Below, piece by piece: positions 1-9,599 of a stretch of DNA of 22,323 bases (positions are counted from its first letter, which is position 1; each line of letters begins with the position of its first letter). The DNA lies in the NCBI GenBank assembly GCA_022925895.1, contig JAKSYS010000817.1, positions 1 through 22,323 on the forward strand, given 5' to 3'. The translations under genes were made by a program, and so were the position numbers. Source of the stretch: Fragilaria crotonensis (Eukaryota; Bacillariophyta; Fragilariophyceae; Fragilariales; Fragilariaceae). A model generated the notes under the pieces. The model ran no database searches. It was not told where the DNA came from and saw only the letters and a list, made by a program, of their open reading frames with translations.

Positions 1-1470
1 TTCACTGACAAACCGCCTCATCATTGGAAAAACCAGTCTAGAGTGCAGGAAGCACTCACAAGGAACAAAGTCTCAACGATGTTTTCCAACTCTAAAAGCA
101 CCAGCGGCGATCATGTTATTTCAGGGTACATTCTCCTCAAAGCTCCTCGCACCACTCACCGCACCCGTTTCCTCAAAAGTCTACGAAGCAAGCTTCCAGC
201 AACAACCCCTTTTTTCGACATTTTTCTTCATCGACGAACTCCGTTTGATCAGGACATCAATCACCTGGTGGTACAATGCGGAAAAAACCACGTCCATTCT
301 CTGAGCCAGACCTTACTCTCTGCACTGGATGGATCTGGAGCTGGAGTATACATTCCAAGATTTGCGTTCGCGAAAATGACGACGGCAGAGGCAATGAACT
401 TGTTCGATAAGCACGACTCCTACATCAAGTCCCTAAGATACGTCCAGTTGTCCCCGATGATCAACAATCTAGATACCATAAGGACAGAATTTTTTCCGGA
501 CGGGACAAAAATGGAAAGAACCACAAGGGACTGGGCTGCAACCATACTATCTGCAGACGGAAGTGAATCAGCACATGTCGACGTCGTTAACGGAGGTTAT
601 GATCAGAAATCATTTTTACTCATGGCTCCCCAGCACGAAGTTACCGTTCGTCAAGCGTTCGAAGAGTACCGCCGCCGAGTCTTCCCTTTCTCGGTTCGAG
701 AAGAACGCTTCAGAGATGCAATTGGTCCCCCTCCATCAGTTATACATGTGTTCACTAAAGTAAACGAAAATTTGTCTTCTATTGACAAATTATTCTCTTC
801 AACGGTATCGTGGAAGCAATCAACAGCGCAAGGCGACGAGTCAGCTGCAGAAGCAGAATCAAGAGCTGACTCCTCCTTGACACCCGGAGGAGCAGCCGAT
901 AAACCCGTCGGATCAACAATCGACTCTTCATCAGAACCTGGGGGCCCTAAAACACCATCGGACCAGATGTACACGGCTACCAAGCCGACGGCACCACACA
1001 CCCCACTGGAATCACTTCGCGAGCAATATGGTCTGCGCTCTACAGCACAGACGGCGGCATCAACCGACTCAAACAACTCAGTCAACTCTCGACTTTCATC
1101 AATGTCAACGTCTACGGCTAGATTTCAAGAAATAGAAGCTCGAATCCAACGTCAACAGAAGGAGTTTGACCGGAAGGATCGCATCAATACGGAGCGACTG
1201 GAACGCATGGAACGCCAATTTACAAGATTTGACGACATGGATCACAGGTTTGATACTATGGAAGGCAATCTCATGAACGTTATGGAAACACAAGCTGGAG
1301 TCGGCGGAACCATGAACAAACTCAACGACAAATTATCGGCTCTTATGGATATGATTGCTATGACAAACATACACACCGGCCACGCACGACATCTCCAAAG
1401 TACTCAACAACACCAATCCCACAGCAACCGTGGCAGATCCCAACCAGCCGTCTTTTCCGTCCCCATCTGA
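1..1470 (+). CDS. LINE ORF1 protein (coiled-coil, gag-like), 5' partial
   Basis: The frame is open from base 1 to the TGA at 1468-1470, so this is a 3' part of a longer gene. The first ATG in the window is at 79, but the true start probably lies upstream. Counting from codon 43, residues 1-250 look globular. Residues 255-355 are rich in Ser, Thr, Pro and Ala and probably disordered. Residues 358-440 form a strong heptad-like stretch with repeated acidic, basic and Met/Leu/Phe positions, predicted coiled coil. ORF1 proteins of LINEs bind element RNA and multimerise through coiled coils (family knowledge). No CCHC zinc knuckle is visible, and the basic Gln/His/Arg-rich tail may substitute for RNA binding. 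Assignment rests on position before the endonuclease and on the coiled coil, not on a recognised domain. Confidence 0.75.
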   Translation, partial: FTDKPPHHWKNQSRVQEALTRNKVSTMFSNSKSTSGDHVISGYILLKAPRTTHRTRFLKSLRSKLPATTPFFDIFLHRRTPFDQDINHLVVQCGKNHVHSLSQTLLSALDGSGAGVYIPRFAFAKMTTAEAMNLFDKHDSYIKSLRYVQLSPMINNLDTIRTEFFPDGTKMERTTRDWAATILSADGSESAHVDVVNGGYDQKSFLLMAPQHEVTVRQAFEEYRRRVFPFSVREERFRDAIGPPPSVIHVFTKVNENLSSIDKLFSSTVSWKQSTAQGDESAAEAESRADSSLTPGGAADKPVGSTIDSSSEPGGPKTPSDQMYTATKPTAPHTPLESLREQYGLRSTAQTAASTDSNNSVNSRLSSMSTSTARFQEIEARIQRQQKEFDRKDRINTERLERMERQFTRFDDMDHRFDTMEGNLMNVMETQAGVGGTMNKLNDKLSALMDMIAMTNIHTGHARHLQSTQQHQSHSNRGRSQPAVFSVPI

Positions 1471-1826
1471 CTTATCAAATCGCCAGCTGGACAGGAGTCC
1501 TTCTCGTCACCCATCAAAAGAAACACCGGGCTGGCTTCAACAATGACGACACGGGCGATATCGGCATGAACCAAGTCTTAGACACCGACAAAATGGACCC
1601 GCAGACAGCGCACCACAATCCACAATCACGGCTATCACGATCGACGCGATGTGCGAAGATCAGAACTGGACAGTCTGCACCCTCTATCTCAGGCGGTCAG
1701 CACACCATTGCCACAAGACGATTACATAGAAACCCACCAACTTGCAACAACAGAAATGGACGAGATTGCCACCGACCTCGAGAGTCGATACAATGACCAA
1801 AACTCTCAAGGCGGGGGGTCTACCTC
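1471..1826 (+). other. LINE spacer between ORF1 and ORF2
   Basis: About 350 bases separate the ORF1 stop from the first ATG of the endonuclease frame. All three forward frames contain stops here. A 76-codon open stretch at 1566-1796 lies in the ORF2 frame but ends at TGA 1794-1796 and resembles nothing I know. It could be a frameshifted tail of ORF1, a frameshifted head of ORF2, or true spacer. Confidence 0.4.
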
Positions 1827-2963
1827 ATGAGTCACCCTCCAGTAGAAGAGAGAACACAGACATCTGCAGACCGTGATCGGGACTCTGCAGTCGGAACCAA
1901 GAGCGCTACTACTCCCTACCAGTCCCGCAGATACAGGAACCTACCCATTGATGCAAATCGCCCTGGAAGGAAACCTCGCACCCATCCGCTAGATCCTGCT
2001 CTATCGAAGTCATACGGAGATGCCATCCTACAAAAATCAGAGAAAACCGTGCGGCTCTTCTTCCAAAACGTTCACGGTCTCACCGTCTCCAAAGGAAGCG
2101 ACGACTACAGGTACTTCCTCAATTCTCTACAATCCCTTCATGTCGATGTCGCCGGACTTGCAGAAACCAATACATGCTGGCAACACTCTCACCTACGCGA
2201 CGATTTTACCAACGTGGTCCGGCGTTTTCATCGACAGAGCAAAACAGTGTTCGGATCTCCGACTACAGAAACTGACCCTATTCCGCTATCGGAGACATTT
2301 CAAGCGGGTGGAACAGTCACAATGGTGATGGGAAGCCTCGTTTCACGTGTAAACGGAGGCAATGTACTCGATTCCACCGGTCTCGGCAGATGGTCTGGAG
2401 TCACTTTCTCGGGTACCGAGTCCCAAAAACTCACAGTTATCACAGCATACCGGGTATGCTCCGGTTCCATTCGTTCGGCGCCACTTGGTAGCTCCTTTGC
2501 AAGAGAATACAATCACTTCCACTCCACAATGAAATGCACCGTCAATCCAAGAAGATTATTCCTTCGCGACCTCCAACAACAAATCGCTCACTGTCAAGAG
2601 CAGGGACATGCTATTGTTGTCATGATGGACGCCAATGCAACTATACACTCCGACACTCACTTTGCTGATTTCCTCGACCATTGTGCACTATTCGACCTCC
2701 ACGCCAACGATCCGGCAGATTCGACATACATTGGGGCAGAATCACGCAGAATCGATTTCATCTTTGGCTGCCATCAAGCACGACTACTTCTGGAAAGATC
2801 AGGCACCTTAGCGTACAACGAGGGACCACAGTCAGACCATCGCGGTCTATATGTCGACCTCAAACTGGAATTCTTCTCCCGATCACAGGCGATCCCTCCC
2901 TCCCAGTCCAGAACAGTACACACGGAAACCCAGAACTTGTTCAACGGTATAACAGAAAAGTAA
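1827..2963 (+). CDS. LINE ORF2 endonuclease domain (AP/EEP fold)
   Basis: A 378-codon frame starts at ATG 1827. It encodes an exonuclease-endonuclease-phosphatase fold, the enzyme that nicks target DNA for primed reverse transcription. All signature motifs are present in order: FFQNVHG (Asn81), AGLAETN (Glu113), TAYR (Tyr208), MMDANA (Asp268, Asn270), RRIDFIFG (Asp310) and QSDHRG (Ser336, Asp337, His338). Residues 1-70 are a basic, polar leader. The domain itself ends near residue 350. The last residues before the stop at 2961-2963 are out of frame: the natural continuation into the RT region is frame 2 from about 2921. The nuclease core looks catalytically complete. Confidence 0.88.
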   Translation: MSHPPVEERTQTSADRDRDSAVGTKSATTPYQSRRYRNLPIDANRPGRKPRTHPLDPALSKSYGDAILQKSEKTVRLFFQNVHGLTVSKGSDDYRYFLNSLQSLHVDVAGLAETNTCWQHSHLRDDFTNVVRRFHRQSKTVFGSPTTETDPIPLSETFQAGGTVTMVMGSLVSRVNGGNVLDSTGLGRWSGVTFSGTESQKLTVITAYRVCSGSIRSAPLGSSFAREYNHFHSTMKCTVNPRRLFLRDLQQQIAHCQEQGHAIVVMMDANATIHSDTHFADFLDHCALFDLHANDPADSTYIGAESRRIDFIFGCHQARLLLERSGTLAYNEGPQSDHRGLYVDLKLEFFSRSQAIPPSQSRTVHTETQNLFNGITEK

Positions 2964-5450
2964 TGGAATACTACACAGCGCACAACATGGTCGAACGCAT
3001 TAACAAGCTGGCAAACAACTACAAATCCATGTCTAGGGCAGAGATTCGCTCCCAACTCATCGCGTGGGATAACGATAAAGGACGTGCAATGAAGGCAGCT
3101 GAGAACGTCTTAAGCAAACCTCCCAAGAAGTGTCGTTGGTCTCCAACCCTTAGAAACAAAGCATTCACTCGCATCTACTGGAAGCTTCGGTTACGCGAAC
3201 TCAAAGAGGGGAAAAACTACTCTGCAACCTTTCGGCGCTGGCAAGCTCAGATTCGTGTTTACGACAAAAAGTTTTGCTTTCCATTCTTAAATCAAGAGCT
3301 TTCCGAAACTGAAGTACGCGCACAGTTCAACAAAGCCTCGTCTGACTTCCATAAATGCCAATCTGCAGCAACTCCGATGCGATTCAAATGCTACGAGGAC
3401 CTCATTTCAACGTATGAAAACGACACCAATCCCATTACCATGACGGACTCCAGAAGAAAAGCATCCATAGTCAGGAGAACGATCGACTGCGAGACCATCA
3501 GGAATAAATTTCGAGATATCCGTCGCACGGTGAAACCAGCTGAAGTATCCAGTTTATCGAAAATTCAGATTCCTGTCGGATCCTCAACTTGTTTAAATCA
3601 CGACGAAGTGGAAACCAACGCTTATCACATTCTTCAACATCGCGACCCGTTAGACATAATGTGGGAGACGGTGATCGATAGAAAGCAAATGGAAGCACAC
3701 CTCATCTCATACAACAGAGACTCATTCCGAGCGGCGAGCGAATCACCGCTGGGCAACGGCGTTCTCTATGATGCAATTACATTCTCAGGCTTATCTCTAA
3801 CATCAGATCACATCCTCGCCGGCATGCCTCCGCACGAATGGATCAACGACGACCAAGCACTTCGCGAGTTTTTAGCATCGTTCACCATTCCGGAATCAGT
3901 ACACAAACACGGTAACATAACGACCGAAATCAGCAAAGACGACGTCCTCCGAGGATTTCAATCGTGGCGCGAATCCACCTCCACATCACCGTCGGGACGC
4001 CATCTTGGGTTATACAAGTCGGAGATACAACACCCTACTCTCTTGGACTGCTTCGTTAAATTCATGAATATCTCCGTGAGCAGCGGGATCTCAATCCCTC
4101 GATGGAGTCAGGCGGTAAGCGTTCTCATCGAAAAGGACGCTGGTCAGCCACGCATCAATCGCCTTCGAATCATACATCTATTTGAAGCCGATTTTAATTT
4201 CTTCCTGAAGTTACAATGGGGGCACAGGCTGGTTCAAAGAGCACTATCTCTGGGCCTTTTACACAACGGACAACACGGGTCTATTCCAGGTCGCATGGCA
4301 CTCGATCCAGTAATGCTCACACAACTGTCCAGTGATTTATGTCGGGTTCTGAAGCACGACTACGCCCGTTTTGACAACGACGCCTCATCTTGTTATGACC
4401 GCATCATAGTCGGCCTCGGGATGCTAGCAGCACGGAAATGTGGAATGCCACAGCACGCCATACGAACGCACGCTGACTCCCTGAAGTTTATGCAATACAC
4501 AGTGAAAACGGTTCACGGCATCTCGGAGGAAAACTACCATGGGACAGTGTTTTCTCCACTCTTCGGCACGGGTCAAGGAGCGGAGCGTCCCCAGCAGTCT
4601 GGCTTTCACTAGTCGTAATTCTGTTACAAACATTGGACCGACTGATTCCAGACCGGGTGAATTTTTCGTCCACATCTGGAGACATCGTACACACAAGACT
4701 ATCGGATGCATTCGTCGATGATACTTCTCTCAGTTTCACCTCGTCCTCGCACGACACAGATATCAATGACCTTATCGAAAGATTAGAAAAATAGCACAAA
4801 CATGGGAACACCTACTCTACTTGTCCGGCGGCAAACTTAACTTGGCTAAGTGCTCTTGGTTCATCGTTCGTTGGGAATGGACAAATGGTCGCCCAGTGAT
4901 CAGACCGATCATGGAAAAGGATCGAGATGTAAGAATCTATCACGGCAACAATGTCCAGTCCGCTTCGAAGATAAAGCGCACATCACCGGACGAATCTACA
5001 CGAATGCTTGGGGTTATGATGAATCCACTCGGTGACTTCGGCTCACATCTAAAACATTTGAAGAAGAAGGCAGACATATTCGCAACTCGTATAATGTCAC
5101 CGCGCCTGACCGCGTCAGACATTAGTATCTTCCATCGGACCACATACGTGCCATCTATGCGGTATGGGCTGGCGGTCGCAATCGACGAAGAACTGAATAA
5201 AGTACAATCCCGTCCTTCCCGCCATTCTGCAGAAGTTGAACATTCAAAGCACGATTCCCACATCAATTCGACATGGACCTCGCGAGCTGGGAGGCATCGC
5301 TCTCTACGACTTGCGCACAGAAGCGGGGATAGAGTCGTTGAAATTTCTACGAGACGCTCTCTACAAACTCCGAGAACGGCAAACTAATACGGTTAAATCT
5401 TCAATATTCACAAATTGAAGCTGGTATCGGTGAAGACAATTTCCAACCAT
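2921..5450 (+). pseudogene. LINE ORF2 reverse transcriptase domain, frameshifted
   Basis: From about 2921 frame 2 carries the helical pre-RT region and RT fingers. Motif A, FDNDASSCYDR, is at 4364-4410. GTGQG ends frame 2 at 4578; frame 1 from 4579 continues with SGASPAVW and the catalytic AFVDDTSL (motif C) at 4708-4731. A TAG at 4792-4794 is reached only because a run of five A lacks one base. Frame 3 then gives the thumb motif LSGGKLNLAKCSW near 4818-4857. Frame 1 from 5212 and frame 2 from 5366 carry the connection, including RHGPRELGG and LRTEAGIE. Motifs A and C keep their Asp residues, so the domain would probably be active if in frame. The family is that of LINE RTs with an RNase H. 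Confidence 0.85.
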
Positions 5451-6795
5451 AAACATCTCGTACCTCACTCCGACGTGGATATTATCCCTCCGACAATTTC
5501 TATCGCTTCACAATATGTCCGTCGTTGTGAGCGATGCATACAAGATCAACCTTCGCGGAGACTCCGACCAATACATCATGCAATCACCTCACCTTGCAAG
5601 GTATTCACCAGCTCAACAGAAGGACATCAACCTCGTCCGTCTTTTTCTCCAAGTCAACACATTGGCAGATATCACGGACCCATCGAATCCAAAGGCGGTA
5701 CATCTCTCCTACCTGGACGGTCAACGACCTTCGGGATTTACTGAGAACCAACAATGGCCACGACAACAGCCTCCATCCAAGCAACAGATACGATTATGGA
5801 AGAGGTACATCAAGTCCTCCTACCTTCGATACGTCCCGTACTGGAAAATCGTTCCACTCCAGCAGGAAAACTCCCGTTGCCCACCTTCTCCCCCAACCCC
5901 AACAGCCTTCGACGATCTCATGGCATATTTGTCGAGTTTACCACAGTCTTGCCGCCGAATGTTGGACGGTTTTGAACAGATGTCCACCGATCTCAAAGTT
6001 TGGAAATCATTCCGCGCCAAAAAACGACTCTACGTAGCAACTGACGGCGGGCTACTTCTCACGCAGGGGACACATGGCTGGGTCATCTCAAACGGACCCG
6101 AAGTCCTATTTCGCTGTGCAGGTCCAGTCGACGGACCATTCGACACTTCCTCATCCACGAGATGTGAAATATCAGGCTACGCATCTGCTCTCCTATTCAT
6201 CGATCACCTCGCACGCTTTTGGGGCATTCGACATAAATGCCGGTTCACATGGATATGCGACAGCAAAGCGGCGCTCTCGAGAGTGAAACGATATGCGACT
6301 CGTCATCCATCGCGGACTATGCCGAACGACGCGGACCTCATTTCAACGATACGGCAACACCTCAAGTCAATCAAGTGCAAATTCACGCACCGCTGGATCA
6401 AAGGACACCAAGACGCTCACTTCAAAAGGCACCTCTCGACACCAGCAAAACTGAATATAGAGGCCGATTTGCTCGCATCTCGGTATCGGAAAAACGGCTC
6501 ACTGACATCCAGCCAGGGGTGCGACCATGTACCTCTCCAACAATGCTCTATTTCCATAAACCACAAGCAACTCACTGGTCAGTACGACGACAGCATAAGG
6601 TACCACGTGAACGGCTACCACCTCCGGAGATACTTGCAGGAAAAGAAACAATGGTCCGACAAAGTGTGGGACATGATAGACTTTCACGTTTTCGGCAAAC
6701 ACTACTGCCGTCTCCCGCTACGCCAACAGATCACACGCACCAAATTCGTCTATGATCAACTTCCACAGTCCGTCGTATCCAACAAGCCCCAGTAA
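5443..6795 (+). CDS. LINE ORF2 RNase H domain
   Basis: Frame 1 is open from about 5443 to the TAA at 6793-6795. The RNase HI domain removes RNA from the RNA-DNA hybrid during element copying. Its four acidic residues are visible: ATDGG (Asp at 6043-6045), RCEISG (Glu at 6166-6168), CDSKAA (Asp at 6259-6261) and IEADLLA (Asp at 6466-6468). The conserved His loop reads WIKGHQD. About 180 residues of connection precede the domain. ATG 5515 is only the first Met in the frame and not a real start. The frame runs off its proper path near 6760, where the C-terminal part continues in frame 3. Confidence 0.87.
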   Translation, partial: PTINISYLTPTWILSLRQFLSLHNMSVVVSDAYKINLRGDSDQYIMQSPHLARYSPAQQKDINLVRLFLQVNTLADITDPSNPKAVHLSYLDGQRPSGFTENQQWPRQQPPSKQQIRLWKRYIKSSYLRYVPYWKIVPLQQENSRCPPSPPTPTAFDDLMAYLSSLPQSCRRMLDGFEQMSTDLKVWKSFRAKKRLYVATDGGLLLTQGTHGWVISNGPEVLFRCAGPVDGPFDTSSSTRCEISGYASALLFIDHLARFWGIRHKCRFTWICDSKAALSRVKRYATRHPSRTMPNDADLISTIRQHLKSIKCKFTHRWIKGHQDAHFKRHLSTPAKLNIEADLLASRYRKNGSLTSSQGCDHVPLQQCSISINHKQLTGQYDDSIRYHVNGYHLRRYLQEKKQWSDKVWDMIDFHVFGKHYCRLPLRQQITRTKFVYDQLPQSVVSNKPQ

Positions 6796-7511
6796 AAGAC
6801 CCGTTGCTTAGTCTATGCCCATGCTGCAAAGTCTCCGTCGAAACCTCCGATCATCTTCTCCACTGTACTTCATGCCCGGACCGCACACAACACGTCAAGT
6901 CTCTGAAATCCACTATATGCTCGGATGACATTCATCCAGTCCGCTACATATTGGCAGCTGGCATCCTCCACTGGCTGGATCACGGGGACTCAGTCCCATT
7001 CACTCCCAGCCTGTCAGAATATGATCCCAAGTTCACATCCATGCTTCAAGACGCAATCCGGGACCAGGCACGCATCGGATGGGGTAACGCTCTCAGGGGT
7101 TTTTTCTGCAAAGCCTGGAGAGAGACGGCAAATCATGACTTTCACGCTCCGAACAGACTGGAAACCGCACGAGGCGATGACAGAATGAGATCCATTATTG
7201 AGGCGACACATGAATTCACGCGGCTCACATGGCTTTCGAGGAACTCTGCACTCCACGCAAAAGAGGACGATGACGTTAGGGCAACTCGAGACACAGAAAT
7301 CGCGGAGATCAAACTATACCACAGCATGCCACACCTTCTTCCTCTTCACGACCAGCACTACTGTTCAGGTTCTTTGGCAAAACTTTTATCTGGGTCAGCA
7401 TCTACTCGACGACGTTGGCTACGCGTTGTGAAGCAATCCATGGCGGCACACGCGAGGGACGGATCCAGACAATCATTACTGACGTCATTCTTCCCGCGTC
7501 AGTCGCGCTGA
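6762..7511 (+). CDS. LINE ORF2 C-terminal Cys/His-cluster region
   Basis: Frame 3 opens before the frame-1 stop and runs to TGA 7509-7511. It begins with a short basic linker and then LCPCC at 6813-6827, followed after about ten residues by HLLHC and a further Cys. This probably chelates zinc, as in the Cys-rich tails of many LINE ORF2 proteins that help bind nucleic acid. The rest is helical and Arg-rich, with the strip RRRWLRVV near the end. ATG 6804 is merely the first Met; the segment is the tail of the polyprotein, not a separate gene. No second frameshift is evident within it. Confidence 0.75.
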   Translation, partial: STVRRIQQAPVKDPLLSLCPCCKVSVETSDHLLHCTSCPDRTQHVKSLKSTICSDDIHPVRYILAAGILHWLDHGDSVPFTPSLSEYDPKFTSMLQDAIRDQARIGWGNALRGFFCKAWRETANHDFHAPNRLETARGDDRMRSIIEATHEFTRLTWLSRNSALHAKEDDDVRATRDTEIAEIKLYHSMPHLLPLHDQHYCSGSLAKLLSGSASTRRRWLRVVKQSMAAHARDGSRQSLLTSFFPRQSR

Positions 7512-7649
7512 GCCACGCGTGAATGAATCATGTTCAAGTCTAGAAATTAACTAAATCGCCCCGCGGTACACCGCCGGGCGTGGGTACACAGTACTGGCCT
7601 ACCGGCCAGTACATGGTGACAACCCTATAATTAGGTTTCATTTTATTTA
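7512..7649 (+). other. LINE 3' UTR with two hairpins
   Basis: This is the untranslated tail between the ORF2 stop and the estimated element end. GCGG-TACA-CCGC at 7563-7574 is a small hairpin. A perfect 9-bp stem with loop TACC lies at 7591-7612. Next comes a short imperfect AACC/GGTT inverted repeat near 7621-7640 and a T-rich end. In several LINEs the RT recognises 3' stem-loops of its RNA; a similar role here is inference. Confidence 0.6.
7591..7612 (+). repeat. Perfect 9-bp hairpin in the LINE 3' UTR
   Basis: GTACTGGCC (7591-7599) pairs exactly with GGCCAGTAC (7604-7612) around the four-base loop TACC. It sits about 80 bases after the ORF2 stop. A rho-independent terminator is not expected in this eukaryotic setting, so an RNA recognition element of the retrotransposon is the better reading. 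Confidence 0.75.
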
Positions 7650-9589
7650 CCAGACACAACAACTGGCTTGCTTCCAAGCAGATCAAGGAACATGTGCAAT
7701 TCTTCAATTTTATCTTTTAACAATCAGCTGAGCACTGGAGAAGAAAGACTCCTGATTGCTATAGTGTTCAATTCCAGCAAGCTTGGATCATCATCTGTTG
7801 TCATCAATTCCCCATTGCTACCACCATCATGATCCTTGCAGCCATCAATGACATCATCAATGGCAAAGCAACCTCAAGTGCTGACTGTTAGATCTTTAGC
7901 AAGATGTTGACAAAATTGGAGAAATTGGTGAGGAGCCTGTATTCTCTGCTATTCCTTGAATGATTTGCATGTATTACTAGTGACAGCAAAAGCCGCCAGC
8001 TGTCACCAGACTAAGGTCGAAGATATGATAAGCATTCTACACAATCATTTCCATCATATTCAACCGCATCCAAATTGTGGCAACAGGGTCAATAGTCATT
8101 TCTTTGACAGTGCCTGTACACATCCAATGGGTCCCCTGTCTCTGTTTATCATTGCCACCTATTCGCTCAGGTAAAATATGCATTCATGGTGTAGGAGGCA
8201 TCCTTGCTGAACAAGAATCCAGTTCGGCATTGCTCTCTGCAAGTCCAAAGTTGTCTGGACACTATTTTGATTGACAGCATGATCCATTGGACAGCTGGAT
8301 GTGACTTCAATGATGTCAATAGAACATACAATTAGATTTTGTCGGAATAAACATTCTTGCAGCAATGTCACGCAGGTTTTGGTGAGTTATGATTTGTCAA
8401 TTTTCAAGAATGCGCTAAGCTATCCTGGATGTATGGTGATAGTATTGATTATTCATCAGTTGTAGGCGCTCTGTCGCACTGATGGATGATAGCGCATCCT
8501 ATCGGTGTTTTGGTTTGAAGATATTTGTCCACCTTGGCTCTCACTCAGATTGGTCGGTACCCCATTTCTGATGGTGTCTTGTTGGAATGTCCAAGTTTGC
8601 TTAGTATAAGTAGCTACTCCTCTTTATGATGTGGAGTTTTTCTTTGACTGCTGTCAGTGCAGATAGCACGTATGATCTCATTGCCCTGCATAACTTCTTG
8701 TTATATCTTGTTGTACTCTGAGGTTTGGATTTGAATTGTATATAAATTTGCTTGTCTCAATGCATCTTTATTTCTGTTGCGGAAGTTGCCATTGTGAGCC
8801 AGATGAACTTCCAGGAGGCGTCTTCCTTTTGCCATGCATCGGCATGAATAGTCCTCACAATAAATTCCAAGGCTCATCCGAATTCCTTCGCGTCTGTTTA
8901 GATGTATGGGTTGGCTGAGAAGATGAAGCCATGCTGACTTCCTGTGTACTATCCCCTTGGTTCCGTTGCCACTAGGCAGGATCTTGTCAATCAATTGGAC
9001 TGGGCAGTGCGTTTCTCATGCAGTACCAATGCAACAATGCATTATCTAATGTCCAAGGCAGCCTACTCATGTTTCATCTTCCACTTGGATGGTTTGCTAT
9101 CACGGCTATGCGTTTCTTGGCGTCGCGCTTCTCAAATCATGCTCCAATGATGTCGTCCAGATAGCAACAATAAAGGCGGGGGTCATTGGCTAGCAGATTG
9201 CTGAAAGCCTTTCCAAGATGCATGATCATTAGCTGGGAGCCCTCAACTCTCTCATTCATATTTCAGATTGCTGAAAATCTTTCCAAAATGCATGATCACC
9301 ATTAGCTGAGAGGAGGCGTCCACTCTATCATTCATTTTTGTCCCACCCATTGAGCCACCAGGATTGACAAAATGATTGTGTGTGAGATTGTACTACGGAG
9401 TATTTCTAATCCCCAGGGTTTCAATCATGTAAACCATTATGTCAAGGGTTGCCTCTCTTGGCCATGGTAGCTGCTAGAACTGCTTGTCTTCCTCCTCCTT
9501 CATGGTGGTTAATTTTTGCTTATGGTCTTGTGCCAATTCATGATTGTCACGGTCAATTTGGGCTCGCACATACGTGAGGTGATTCCAAT
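7650..9589. other. AT-rich stretch with no recognisable gene
   Basis: No open frame here exceeds about 100 codons, and none matches a family I know. Minus-strand stretches at 8701-8994 and about 9000-9330 have a protein-like flavour broken by stops, and could be a decayed gene or transposon. The region may also hold the lost gag/protease part of the copia relic that follows. No RNA gene was recognised. Confidence 0.5.
9195..9339. repeat. Tandem duplication, about 70 bp, two diverged copies
   Basis: Copy 1 starts at 9195 and copy 2 at 9265. Both begin AGATTGCTGAAA, share CATGATCA and TTAGCTG, and end in TCATTCAT. Copy 2 is a few bases longer. On the minus strand both copies translate to related short peptides with conservative differences, as noted in the findings. 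Confidence 0.75.
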
Positions 9590-9599
9590 CCCAGCGACA

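Larger units (their letters stand above)
1827..7511 (+). pseudogene. LINE ORF2 polyprotein, broken by seven frame changes
   Basis: Reading the domains in order requires these forward frames: 3 (1827 to about 2921), 2 (to 4578), 1 (4579 to about 4790), 3 (to about 5210), 1 (5212 to about 5365), 2 (5366 to about 5440), 1 (about 5443 to about 6760), 3 (to the TGA at 7509-7511). Each change is explained by a net one-base gain or loss. Breaks near 4790 and 5365 lie in A runs; the others do not. Within each stretch no stop codon interrupts the recognisable domain. The product would be the endonuclease-RT-RNase H enzyme that nicks target DNA and copies element RNA. As written it cannot be translated as one chain. 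The individual domains are listed separately. Confidence 0.85.
1..7649 (+). mobile_element. LINE-type non-LTR retrotransposon, 5' end outside window
   Basis: The order of parts is that of an autonomous LINE: a coiled-coil ORF1, then an ORF2 with AP-like endonuclease, reverse transcriptase, RNase H and a terminal Cys/His cluster, then a 3' UTR of about 140 bp with hairpins. It moves by target-primed reverse transcription (family knowledge). No LTR is seen. ORF1 is open to the left edge, so the 5' end and any target-site duplication cannot be judged. The 3' limit near 7649 is estimated from where the structured tail gives way to unrelated AT-rich sequence. The copy is not functional as written because ORF2 changes frame seven times, but every recognisable catalytic residue is present, which suggests a young insertion or consensus errors. 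I do not assign a named clade. Confidence 0.9.

Noticed and set aside
651-1085. 144-codon minus-strand frame
   Set aside because: Antisense to LINE ORF1, with no recognisable motif.
2905-2930. Programmed frameshift between endonuclease and RT
   Set aside because: No slippery heptamer is visible, and six further frame changes occur downstream, so random indels explain it better.
7591-7612. Rho-independent terminator
   Set aside because: The context is a eukaryotic retrotransposon, and no T run follows the stem.
9195-9339. CRISPR-like array
   Set aside because: Only two diverged, directly adjacent copies, without spacers; a simple tandem duplication.
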